DNA of 6,644 nucleotides from Spirochaetales bacterium (GCA_016935715.1 JAFGQJ010000323.1:1-6644); one strand, 5' to 3'; shown: positions 1 through 5,414, counted from the stretch's first letter. Numbers and translations are program-made. The notes: generated by a model from the sequence alone, not told the origin.

Positions 1-1023
1 AAGCTCCCGGCTGGGCGCATCGATCGCCGAGTAGACGTAGATCAGCCCGACCTTTTCCTTCTGCATGATCTGGTTCTCGAACATCTCCGTGTCCGCGATG
101 AAGCGCTCGGCCATGTATCCGGCGATCGCCCCGTCGCCCACGGCGGTGGCAACCTGCTTGAGCTCCTTGTCCCGCACGTCCCCGCAGGCCAGCACGCCCT
201 GAACCGAGGTCTCCATGACCTCATTGGTGACCAGGTAGCCCTGCTTGGTCATGGGCAGAATGCCCTTGAAGATCTCCGTGTTGGGCTCGTAGCCGATGAA
301 CTCGAAGCAGGTGTCCACCTTCACCGGTTCCAGATCGCCGCTCTTGAGGTTCTTCAGCACAACGCGGTCCAGCCGCTCATCCCCCTCGAAGGAGTGCACC
401 ATGGTGTTCCACTTGAACTCCATCTTGGGGTTCGACAGGGCCTGCTCGCGGGCGATCTCGTTGCAGTCCATCTTTCCGGTGTCGTGAATCACGCTCACGA
501 TCACCTTGGAGGCGAACTTGGTGAGAAAGGTGCCCTCCTCTATGGCCGCGTCGCCGCTGCCGATGACCATCACGGTCTTGCCGGTGTTGGCCGCAGCGTC
601 GCAGGTGGCGCAGAAGGAAATCCCCTTGTCGAAGAGGTACTTCTCTTCGTTGGCGGCCTTGGTGATCCGCGGGCGGCCCCCGGAGGCCACGATCACGACG
701 CGGGATTCGTAGACGTTGCGGAAGGTCTCGACCTTCTTCCACTCCTCCGAGAAATCCACCTTCTTGACGTCGGTCATCTTGAGCTTGACGTTGAACTTCT
801 TCATCTGCTTGTGGAACAGCTCCATCAGGCCGAGGCCCGTGCTGCCTTCCGGGAAGCCCGGGTAGTTCTCGATCTCATTGGTGTAGGTCGCCAGACCGCC
901 CATCAGGGATTTCTCGATGATCAGCGTGTTGAGCCGGGCCCGGCCGGCGTAGATTCCCGCAGTCATCCCCGCCGCGCCGCCCCCGATGATGACGACGTCG
1001 TAGCGTTCGACTTTCTTTTCCAT
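1..1023 (-). CDS. Thioredoxin-reductase-like flavoprotein with C-terminal extension (partial, runs off left edge)
   Basis: The 341 visible residues have the full layout of a low-Mr thioredoxin reductase, a cytoplasmic FAD enzyme passing electrons from a pyridine nucleotide to a thioredoxin-like partner. FAD-binding GGGAAG lies at residues 14-19, the redox-active CATC disulfide at 138-141, the nucleotide-binding GSGDAA at 155-160, and the C-terminal FAD motif GDVRDKELKQVATA at about 281-294. Where E. coli TrxB has the NADPH-phosphate motif HRRxxxR, this protein has IHDTGKMD (about 179-186), so the donor may be NADH or another carrier. Normal TrxB ends near residue 315-320. This frame stays open, and residues 325-341 read like the first strand and active-site helix of a thioredoxin with Asp and Ser in place of the two Cys. 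The ATG at 1023 has GGGAGG ten bases upstream. It is the last visible gene of the sulfur operon, 21 bases after the previous stop. The family call is firm; donor and partner are inferred. Confidence 0.9.
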   Translation of the reverse strand, partial: MEKKVERYDVVIIGGGAAGMTAGIYAGRARLNTLIIEKSLMGGLATYTNEIENYPGFPEGSTGLGLMELFHKQMKKFNVKLKMTDVKKVDFSEEWKKVETFRNVYESRVVIVASGGRPRITKAANEEKYLFDKGISFCATCDAAANTGKTVMVIGSGDAAIEEGTFLTKFASKVIVSVIHDTGKMDCNEIAREQALSNPKMEFKWNTMVHSFEGDERLDRVVLKNLKSGDLEPVKVDTCFEFIGYEPNTEIFKGILPMTKQGYLVTNEVMETSVQGVLACGDVRDKELKQVATAVGDGAIAGYMAERFIADTEMFENQIMQKEKVGLIYVYSAIDAPSREL

Positions 1024-1044
1024 TTCGAGTATGCCTCCCTTCGA

Positions 1045-1602
1045 TCACATGAAGTATTTCACCAGGAGCTTGCTCCCGATGATGGCGCCCACGAACAGGA
1101 ACGCTCCGAAGACCCACCCCGAAAGGGACAGGGAGGCGATGCCGCTGTAGAAAGCGCCGATGTTGCAGCCGAAGCCGATGCGTGCACCGTAGCCCATCAG
1201 CAGACCGCCCAGGACGGCAGCGATGACCTGTCTCCAGCTCTTGATTTTCTTGAATTTGAAGCCCGAGGCGATCAGTGTGGCGAACAGAGCGCCGACGATG
1301 ATGCCCACGTTCCGCCAGGTGCCGGCGTCCTTCAGAATGCCCCGCTCCAGCAGAGCGAGGGACCCGGGGGTTCCTTCACCGGCGAAGTAGTACCACTTGT
1401 CCACCACCCCGCCTGCCAGCCTGTACAGCCAGGCGCCCCAGTTGGCGAACACCGCGCTGACTCCCCAGGGATTGCCCGTCACCGCCAGGGTCACGATCTG
1501 GAACACCGACAGGAGAATGGCTCCCGTGATGTACGGCCAGGCGTCCTTGAGAAAGGCCACGTAGTACGGGTGTTTCTTGACGCGATCGAAGAGATTGCTC
1601 AT
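1045..1602 (-). CDS. YeeE/YedE (TsuA-like) sulfur transporter, C-terminal-half protein
   Basis: A 185-residue inner-membrane protein of the YeeE/YedE sulfur-transport family, matching the second half of the single-chain thiosulfate importer. Hydrophobic segments lie near residues 22-42, 96-113, 125-140 and 160-180. The signature GARIGFGCNIGAFYSGI (about 139-155) carries the one cysteine, Cys146; family cysteines of this kind are thought to relay thiosulfate through the pore. A long polar stretch (about 65-95) separates the first two membrane segments. It probably pairs with the half-transporter at 1863-2582. The ATG at 1602 is preferred because AAGGAG (1612-1617) lies nine bases upstream. A TTG at 1611, three codons earlier, abuts the SD and is rejected. 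The SD overlaps the TAA of the upstream sulfur-carrier gene, suggesting translational coupling. Thiosulfate is the best-supported substrate; another sulfur or selenium species cannot be excluded, since YedE relatives occur in selenium loci. Confidence 0.85.
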   Translation of the reverse strand: MSNLFDRVKKHPYYVAFLKDAWPYITGAILLSVFQIVTLAVTGNPWGVSAVFANWGAWLYRLAGGVVDKWYYFAGEGTPGSLALLERGILKDAGTWRNVGIIVGALFATLIASGFKFKKIKSWRQVIAAVLGGLLMGYGARIGFGCNIGAFYSGIASLSLSGWVFGAFLFVGAIIGSKLLVKYFM

Positions 1603-1611
1603 CGCATCCAA

Positions 1612-1617
1612 CTCCTT
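1612..1617 (-). promoter_or_regulatory. Ribosome binding site overlapping the upstream stop codon
   Basis: Read on the minus strand this is AAGGAG, nine bases before the ATG at 1602. Its first two A's are also the last two bases of the TAA stop of the sulfur-carrier gene. This placement decides the start of the second transporter half and implies that ribosomes ending on the carrier message can reinitiate on it, which would help keep the two products in proportion. Confidence 0.7.
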
Positions 1618-1843
1618 ATTTGACTTTTTCGATTATTACGTCCCACTCTCCGTCGTCGATCTCCTCGATCTCGACGTTGTGGCCCGCTTCACGGGCCCAC
1701 TCCGGCAGGTTCTTCATCGCGCAGCTGTGGTCGATGTGCACGATCAGAATGTCGCTGACGGCGAGCTCCTCTATCTTCTTCTGAGCCTTTACCAGCGGGA
1801 TCGGGCAGGCTTCGCCCATGCAATCCAGTTCTACTTCTGCCAT
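1616..1843 (-). CDS. TusA/YeeD-family sulfur carrier protein (TsuB-like)
   Basis: A 75-residue cytoplasmic protein with the TusA/SirA fold signature at its N-terminus, LDCMGEACPIPLVKAQ. Cys13 of the CPxP motif is the residue that carries persulfide or handles thiosulfate in this family. Two further cysteines, Cys8 and Cys41 (in IDHSCAMKNLPEWA), may form disulfides or help sulfur transfer. In characterised YeeE-YeeD (TsuA-TsuB) systems such a protein works at the cytoplasmic mouth of the transporter. Lying between two transporter halves, with gaps of 19 and 13 bases, this gene very likely does the same. The ATG at 1843 is chosen because a good GGAGG lies about ten bases upstream and because the family alignment begins there. 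A longer in-frame start would add an unrelated N-terminus reaching into the previous gene. The family is certain; its exact sulfur substrate is inferred. Confidence 0.92.
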   Translation of the reverse strand: MAEVELDCMGEACPIPLVKAQKKIEELAVSDILIVHIDHSCAMKNLPEWAREAGHNVEIEEIDDGEWDVIIEKVK

Positions 1844-1862
1844 TGTTTTGTGTCCTCCAGTC

Positions 1863-2582
1863 TTATTGGTGTTCTGCGGCGCTTTTATGTTTTGCCCACT
1901 TGTCCGCCGCGATCCACAGGCAGGCAATCACGGCCAGCTGGATGACGATCGCCCCCAGCCAGCCGAAGATATCCGGTAGGAAGATGGCTTTGCCCCTCAC
2001 GATGAAGTTGAGCTTCCACCATCCGAAGTCATGGGCCCCCCAGAAGGAGCCGACCACGAAGAAAAACAGGCTCAGTATCTGCATTCCGAATCCCTCGCCG
2101 ACCCGCATCAGGGTTCCGGAGGCGCAGCCGCCGGAGATCACCATGCCGATGCCGAACATGATTCCCCCCACAACGGTGGCCAGGCTCACCGGCACCACGA
2201 AGGACTGCCCCGGAATAGGCAGTCCCTGCGCCTGGGCGCCGTACTTGATGGCGACGAAGCCGATGCTGGTGACGGCCAGGGCAACGAGCACCGCCTTGGC
2301 CAGGCTCGTCCCTCCGGTCAGATAGGGATCCCGCATCGCTGCGGTGAAGCAGAAGCGGGTTCTCTGCAGGACGAAGCCGAAGATGTTTCCGGTCAGCCAG
2401 AAGAAGGCGAGCAGCGGTGAGCCTGCCGCCAGGAGCACCACGCCGATGACGATCACCGCCAGAACGGCCAGACCCATGGGGATCTGGTTCTTCTTTTTCT
2501 TCCTGGTGGATGTGCTGCGCAGCGAGCGGCGGATACCCCCGCTCGTTCCCGCATCGGGAGCAGTTGCCGGTGTATCGCTCAC
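1863..2582 (-). CDS. YeeE/YedE (TsuA-like) sulfur transporter, N-terminal-half protein
   Basis: A 239-residue inner-membrane protein, first gene of the leftward operon. Residues 1-35 are polar and end in a basic run (RKKKKNQ), an uncommon N-terminal tail expected to stay cytoplasmic. Hydrophobic segments follow near 36-55, 57-75, 95-112, 128-150, 167-186 and 205-226. Two motifs mark the YeeE/YedE family: QRTRFCFTAAMRDP with Cys78, and the GxGMVISGGCASGTLMRVGEG block with Cys153. Together with Cys146 of the partner encoded at 1045-1602 these resemble the cysteines lining the thiosulfate pathway in single-chain YeeE. The start is GTG at 2582 with GAGGAGG five bases upstream. The carrier gene follows after 19 bases. 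Import of thiosulfate is the favoured role given the adjacent carrier. Confidence 0.87.
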   Translation of the reverse strand: MSDTPATAPDAGTSGGIRRSLRSTSTRKKKKNQIPMGLAVLAVIVIGVVLLAAGSPLLAFFWLTGNIFGFVLQRTRFCFTAAMRDPYLTGGTSLAKAVLVALAVTSIGFVAIKYGAQAQGLPIPGQSFVVPVSLATVVGGIMFGIGMVISGGCASGTLMRVGEGFGMQILSLFFFVVGSFWGAHDFGWWKLNFIVRGKAIFLPDIFGWLGAIVIQLAVIACLWIAADKWAKHKSAAEHQ

Positions 2583-2608
2583 GTTTTCCTCCTCAAAACA
2601 TTGAATAT

Positions 2609-2618
2609 TATCTAGATA
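2609..2618. promoter_or_regulatory. TATCTAGATA palindrome, candidate MarR-type operator
   Basis: A perfect 10-bp palindrome in the AT-rich divergent spacer, inside the predicted 5' untranslated leader of the leftward sulfur operon and close to its predicted transcription start. Short AT-rich palindromes of this kind are typical MarR-family operators, and the divergent gene at 2760 encodes a MarR domain. A bound regulator here would block leftward transcription. Binding is inferred from position and symmetry only. Confidence 0.4.
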
Positions 2619-2629
2619 GTTGCTAAGGT

Positions 2630-2639
2630 GAAATATTGC
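2630..2639. repeat. GAAATATTGC box, imperfect copy overlapping the operon -10
   Basis: This site matches the perfect palindrome GAAATATTTC at 2673-2682 in nine of ten positions and covers the predicted -10 hexamer of the leftward operon. The two copies are 43 bp apart, close to four helical turns, so proteins bound to both would lie on the same DNA face. It may be an operator half of a cooperative site; in an AT-rich spacer chance is the alternative. Confidence 0.35.
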
Positions 2640-2661
2640 TAGAAGACAAGGAATCCGTCAA
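2633..2661 (-). promoter_or_regulatory. Candidate sigma70 promoter of the leftward sulfur operon
   Basis: On the minus strand TTGACG (2656-2661) is a five-of-six match to the -35 consensus. A 17-base spacer leads to CAATAT (2633-2638), a weak three-of-six -10. Transcription would start near 2626, leaving a leader of about 45 bases before the GTG at 2582 that includes the TATCTAGATA palindrome. The weak -10, the overlapping repeat box and the palindrome at the start fit a regulated promoter. Confidence 0.45.
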
Positions 2662-2672
2662 GAGGTATACGA

Positions 2673-2682
2673 GAAATATTTC
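2673..2682. promoter_or_regulatory. GAAATATTTC palindrome, candidate operator
   Basis: A perfect 10-bp palindrome, just upstream of the leftward operon's -35 and just upstream of a weak candidate rightward -35 (2688-2693). It lies inside a wider inverted repeat, GAGAA (2671-2675) with TTCTC (2688-2692). The position would let one protein act on both divergent promoters, including autoregulation of the MarR-containing gene. No binding evidence is available beyond the symmetry and the near-copy at 2630-2639. Confidence 0.35.
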
Positions 2683-2687
2683 GCGAC

Positions 2688-2716
2688 TTCTCAATATTTT
2701 TCTTTCGTGGCAGAAT
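2688..2716 (+). promoter_or_regulatory. Weak candidate promoter for the glutaredoxin-FTR-MarR gene
   Basis: TTCTCA (2688-2693) and CAGAAT (2711-2716) are each four-of-six matches to the sigma70 hexamers and are spaced by 17 bases. Transcription would begin near 2723, about 37 bases before the ATG at 2760. The weak hexamers make this tentative. It is listed because the spacer must hold a rightward promoter and no better pair was seen. Confidence 0.22.
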
Positions 2717-2759
2717 GGAACGCAGATGCATGAATTGACCCCGGCAGCGGAGCGCAGGG

Positions 2760-3806
2760 ATGAGTAAAGCGAACGCAGTCTCTCGACAAGGCCAGCTGGT
2801 GGAGGGCCCCCGCAGTGAGCGTGACCTGGTTTACTACAGCCTGTCCAGCTGTCCCATGTGCCGCAAGGGGCGGGAGTATCTGGAAGAGAAGGGCTATGCC
2901 TACCGCCTGCTCGAGGTGGACCGGCTCGACCCCGGCGAGAAGGACCGTCTCAAGGAGGAGCTTACGCAAAAATACGGCATGCGCGTGGTCTTCCCGGCCC
3001 TGCTGATCGACGACAGCCGCATCGTGCTGGGCTTCTTCCGCGGTTCCTGGGACGAGGCGCTGGGGGAGAAGGCTCCGGCTGATTCTTCCGCTCCCGAGGT
3101 TCGGGTTCATGCCGAGCAGATCGCCGCCCGCCGCGGCTGGCTGCTCAACCCCGAGCCCCGGCACCTGGCCGGCGTGCTCGCCGGGCTGGAGGCCAACCGC
3201 AAGCGCCACGGCTACTACCTGTGCCCCTGCCGCGACGGCAGCGGCGAGCGCGGCCAGGATGCGGACATCATCTGCCCGTGCGACTACTCGGGAGCCGACG
3301 TGTCCGAGTTCGGACACTGCTACTGCGGCCTGTTCGTCAGCCGCCGCTTCGCCGACGGCGGCCGGTCCGTACAGCCGATCCCGGAACGCCGTCTGCAGCA
3401 GAGGAGGGGGAAACCGGTGGGGGTGCCGGCTATCACTACGACTGACCTCTGCAGCATCAAGGACACGGTCAGGGCCATCCACGAGCTGGAAAAGGAGCTG
3501 AAGCGCAGCCACGGGCTCACGCTGAACGAGGCTCTGTGCCTGTGCTGCGTCAGCAACCTGAGCCACAGTCCCGGAGAGTGCGCCCAGCAGATGGGGCTGT
3601 CGGCCTCGCGGGTCTCGCGCATCATCAGCTCCCTGGAGCGCAAGGGGCTTCTGGAGCGGCGCAGCCAGCCCGACGACCACCGCAGCACCGAGCTGTCGAT
3701 CACCGGCAGGGGCCGGCAGCACCTGCAGGACCTGCGGGAAAGCGGGTTCTCCTTCAGCAGGCTCGACGCCCGCAGCGGTGCCGGAGCAAAGGGCTCCCGA
3801 GCTTAG
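2760..3806 (+). CDS. Glutaredoxin / ferredoxin:thioredoxin reductase (FTR-beta) / MarR fusion protein
   Basis: A 348-residue cytoplasmic protein with three modules in one frame. Residues 22-105 are glutaredoxin-like: YYSLSSCPMCRKGREYLEEKG with Cys31/Cys34 and a cis-proline at Pro79. Residues 115-210 match the catalytic subunit of ferredoxin:thioredoxin reductase: CPC at 155-157, CPC at 172-174 and CYC at 187-189. By comparison with cyanobacterial FTR, Cys155, 172, 174 and 187 would bind a [4Fe-4S] cluster, and Cys157 and 189 form the active disulfide. The CYC replaces the plant-type CHC. Residues 228-328 are a MarR winged helix, with SASRVSRIISSLERKGLLERR as recognition helix and the wing near DDHRSTELSITGRG. 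MarR cysteines are Cys231, 260, 262, 263 and 274. The ATG at 2760 has GGAG seven bases upstream. It diverges from the sulfur operon, whose regulator it may be. The domain calls are firm; the regulatory role, and whether the Fe-S module gates DNA binding, are inferred. Confidence 0.88.
   Translation: MSKANAVSRQGQLVEGPRSERDLVYYSLSSCPMCRKGREYLEEKGYAYRLLEVDRLDPGEKDRLKEELTQKYGMRVVFPALLIDDSRIVLGFFRGSWDEALGEKAPADSSAPEVRVHAEQIAARRGWLLNPEPRHLAGVLAGLEANRKRHGYYLCPCRDGSGERGQDADIICPCDYSGADVSEFGHCYCGLFVSRRFADGGRSVQPIPERRLQQRRGKPVGVPAITTTDLCSIKDTVRAIHELEKELKRSHGLTLNEALCLCCVSNLSHSPGECAQQMGLSASRVSRIISSLERKGLLERRSQPDDHRSTELSITGRGRQHLQDLRESGFSFSRLDARSGAGAKGSRA
3402..3419 (+). promoter_or_regulatory. Internal ribosome binding site and in-frame GTG ahead of the MarR domain
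   Basis: AGGAGG (3402-3407) followed by more G's lies nine bases before a GTG (3417-3419) that is in frame with the parent protein at codon 220. This is exactly the junction between the end of the FTR module (PIPERR) and the MarR domain. Initiation here would give a free MarR protein of 129 residues, a normal size for the family. The SD is stronger than the one at the main start. Use is predicted, not shown. Confidence 0.5.
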
Positions 3807-3844
3807 GCAGTCTGCAGCCCCCCTGGAGCGAACCGGCACGGTGT

Positions 3845-3862
3845 GGTAGCCTGGAGACTACC
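3845..3862 (+). promoter_or_regulatory. Small hairpin presenting the ribosome binding site of the CNNM gene
   Basis: GGTAG (3845-3849) and CTACC (3858-3862) can form a five-pair stem whose eight-base loop holds the GGAG SD (3853-3856). The stem ends directly at the GTG start codon (3863). The 56-base gap to the previous gene contains no clear terminator, so the two rightward genes are probably cotranscribed. The stem is short, and any effect on translation is speculative. Confidence 0.3.
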
Positions 3863-5398
3863 GTGTCCGATCTGTTTCGCCTGATTGCCGTCGCGCTGCT
3901 CATCGGCTTCAACGCCTTCCTGGCCCTGGCGGAATACTCGATCGTGCGCCTGCGTTCCAGCCAACTCGAGCAGATGATCCGCTCGGGCAGCAGGCTGGCC
4001 CGGCTGGTGCGCTATGCGGTGGAGCGCATCGACGGCTACCTGTCGGCGGTGCAGCTGGGGATCACCATGACCAGCCTGGGCCTGGGCTGGATCGGCGAGC
4101 CCGTGGTGGCCCGGCTGCTGCACACGCTGCTCCCCCGCCTCTGGTCCGGCGCTTCCGCCGCCCTGTCCGCCTCCATCTCCTTCGCGGCGGCGTTCCTCCT
4201 GATCACGGCCCTGCACATCGTGTTCGGGGAGCTGGTCCCCAAGCTCCTGGCCATCGCCCGGCCCGAGCGCGGCTCCATCCTCACGATCGTCCCCCTGACC
4301 GGCCTGTACTATCTCAGCTACGTGCCGATGCTGGGTCTGCGCAAGGCGGCCGCCCTGGTGGCGCGTCTGGTGGGCGGAGCGACCCGGGAGGACGAGGAGG
4401 AGCTGTCGGAGGAGGAGATCAAGATCATCCTGGAGCAGCGCGAAGAGAAGGGGGACATGTCGCTGCAGCAGCTGCTGCTCTTCGAGAACCTCTTCGACTT
4501 CGGGCGCTCCAGGGTGCGGGAGGCGATGGTGCCGAGGGATTCGATCGCCTACCTGTCCTCAGCCCGTCCATGGCGGGAGAACCTCGAGGTCATCCTGCAG
4601 CGCAAGGCCTCCCGCTACCCCGTGTGCCGCGAAGGCCTGGATACCTTCGAAGGCTACGTGCACATCAAGGACCTGGCCTTCCGCTTCATGACCGGGGAGG
4701 AAGAGCCGGAGCTGCTCGACATCAGCAGGCCGATGCTGCGGGTCCGGGCGGAGATGTCCCTGGCCGAGTGCCTGAGGCGCTTCCAGGTGCAGCAGATCAG
4801 CCTGGCGATCGTCCTGGATCACCGCGGCCGCGTGGTGGGGCTGTTGTCTGCCGAGGACATCGTGGAGGAGATCGTCGGGGAGATCCGGGACGAGTTCGAG
4901 AGGCGTCCCCCCCTGCGGCTGGCCGAGTGCTTCGTCCCCGAGGCCTGCGACCTGGATCTTGCCGCCGACAGGGGCCCGGACCAGATCGAGCCGCAGGAGG
5001 CCATCGGCCGGGCCCTGGAGCGGCTCCACGCCAGCCGGCCGGAGTTCGACCGCCGCGAGGCGTTCGACGAGCTGGTACGGAGGGAGCGGGGCCTGAGTTC
5101 GGGCTTCGGGCACCAGAGCGCCTTTCCCCACGCCCGCATCCGGGGCCTCGAACGCCCCGTCTTCAGCTTCTGCCGCCGTCCGGCGGGGATGCGCTTCGCC
5201 TCTCCCGACGGCCTTCCCGTGCGCCTGCTGTTCCTTATCCTGACCCCCTACCACGAGCCGGCCATGCAGCTCGCCCTGCTGTCCAAGGTTGCCCGGATCG
5301 TCAGCAACCCCTCGCTCCGCGACCGGCTGCTGGAGGCCGTCTCGGTGGAGGAGGTCGGAGAGGTGATCACCGTTTTCGACGAATCGGTCCCGCTGTGA
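3863..5398 (+). CDS. CNNM/CBS-pair membrane protein fused to a PTS EIIA (PtsN-like) domain
   Basis: A 511-residue membrane protein. Residues 1-175 form a CNNM (DUF21) transmembrane domain with hydrophobic segments near 5-25, 65-90, 98-120 and 140-158 and the conserved GELVPK at 122-127. Family members are linked to Mg2+ or other divalent-cation export. An acidic linker (DEEELSEEEIKIILEQ) and two CBS motifs follow (about 222-280 and 287-345), the usual adenine-nucleotide-sensing pair. Most CorC/HlyC relatives then carry a small CorC_HlyC domain. Here residues about 350-507 instead match the mannitol/fructose-type PTS EIIA fold, with SSGFGHQSAFPHARI placing the phosphorylatable histidine at His423, then RPVFSF and a typical C-terminal helix. 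This suggests phosphorylation by HPr or NPr could modulate transport. The GTG at 3863 has GGAG six bases upstream. The open frame runs further upstream only as overlap with the preceding gene. Domain calls are solid; ion specificity and the phosphorelay link are inferred. Confidence 0.88.
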   Translation: MSDLFRLIAVALLIGFNAFLALAEYSIVRLRSSQLEQMIRSGSRLARLVRYAVERIDGYLSAVQLGITMTSLGLGWIGEPVVARLLHTLLPRLWSGASAALSASISFAAAFLLITALHIVFGELVPKLLAIARPERGSILTIVPLTGLYYLSYVPMLGLRKAAALVARLVGGATREDEEELSEEEIKIILEQREEKGDMSLQQLLLFENLFDFGRSRVREAMVPRDSIAYLSSARPWRENLEVILQRKASRYPVCREGLDTFEGYVHIKDLAFRFMTGEEEPELLDISRPMLRVRAEMSLAECLRRFQVQQISLAIVLDHRGRVVGLLSAEDIVEEIVGEIRDEFERRPPLRLAECFVPEACDLDLAADRGPDQIEPQEAIGRALERLHASRPEFDRREAFDELVRRERGLSSGFGHQSAFPHARIRGLERPVFSFCRRPAGMRFASPDGLPVRLLFLILTPYHEPAMQLALLSKVARIVSNPSLRDRLLEAVSVEEVGEVITVFDESVPL

Positions 5399-5414
5399 GG
5401 ATCCCTGCTTGCGC

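Noticed and set aside
394..1623. Long plus-strand open frame of 409 codons opposite the reductase and transporter genes
   Set aside because: It is antisense to two well-recognised genes, has low-complexity composition rich in His, Asp, Gly and Ala, and shows no motif; this is a GC-driven shadow.
1616..1927. Longer start for the sulfur carrier (103 residues)
   Set aside because: The extra N-terminus overlaps the upstream gene and is unlike the family; the ATG at 1843 has a proper SD.
2691..3839. Minus-strand open frame of 382 codons opposite the glutaredoxin-FTR-MarR gene
   Set aside because: Alanine- and glutamine-rich composition, no motifs, and the plus strand carries three recognisable domains over the same bases.
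3536..3862. Upstream extension of the CNNM gene to 620 residues
   Set aside because: The extension is out-of-frame overlap with the MarR domain; the GTG at 3863 follows an SD and begins a typical CNNM N-terminus.
3807..3862. Terminator between the two rightward genes
   Set aside because: Only a short GCAG/CTGC pairing and the SD-containing hairpin are present, neither followed by a T-run.
5399..5414. Terminator between the convergent CNNM and metallo-beta-lactamase genes
   Set aside because: Only 16 bases separate the stop codons, and no GC-rich stem with a T-run is visible there or just inside either gene.
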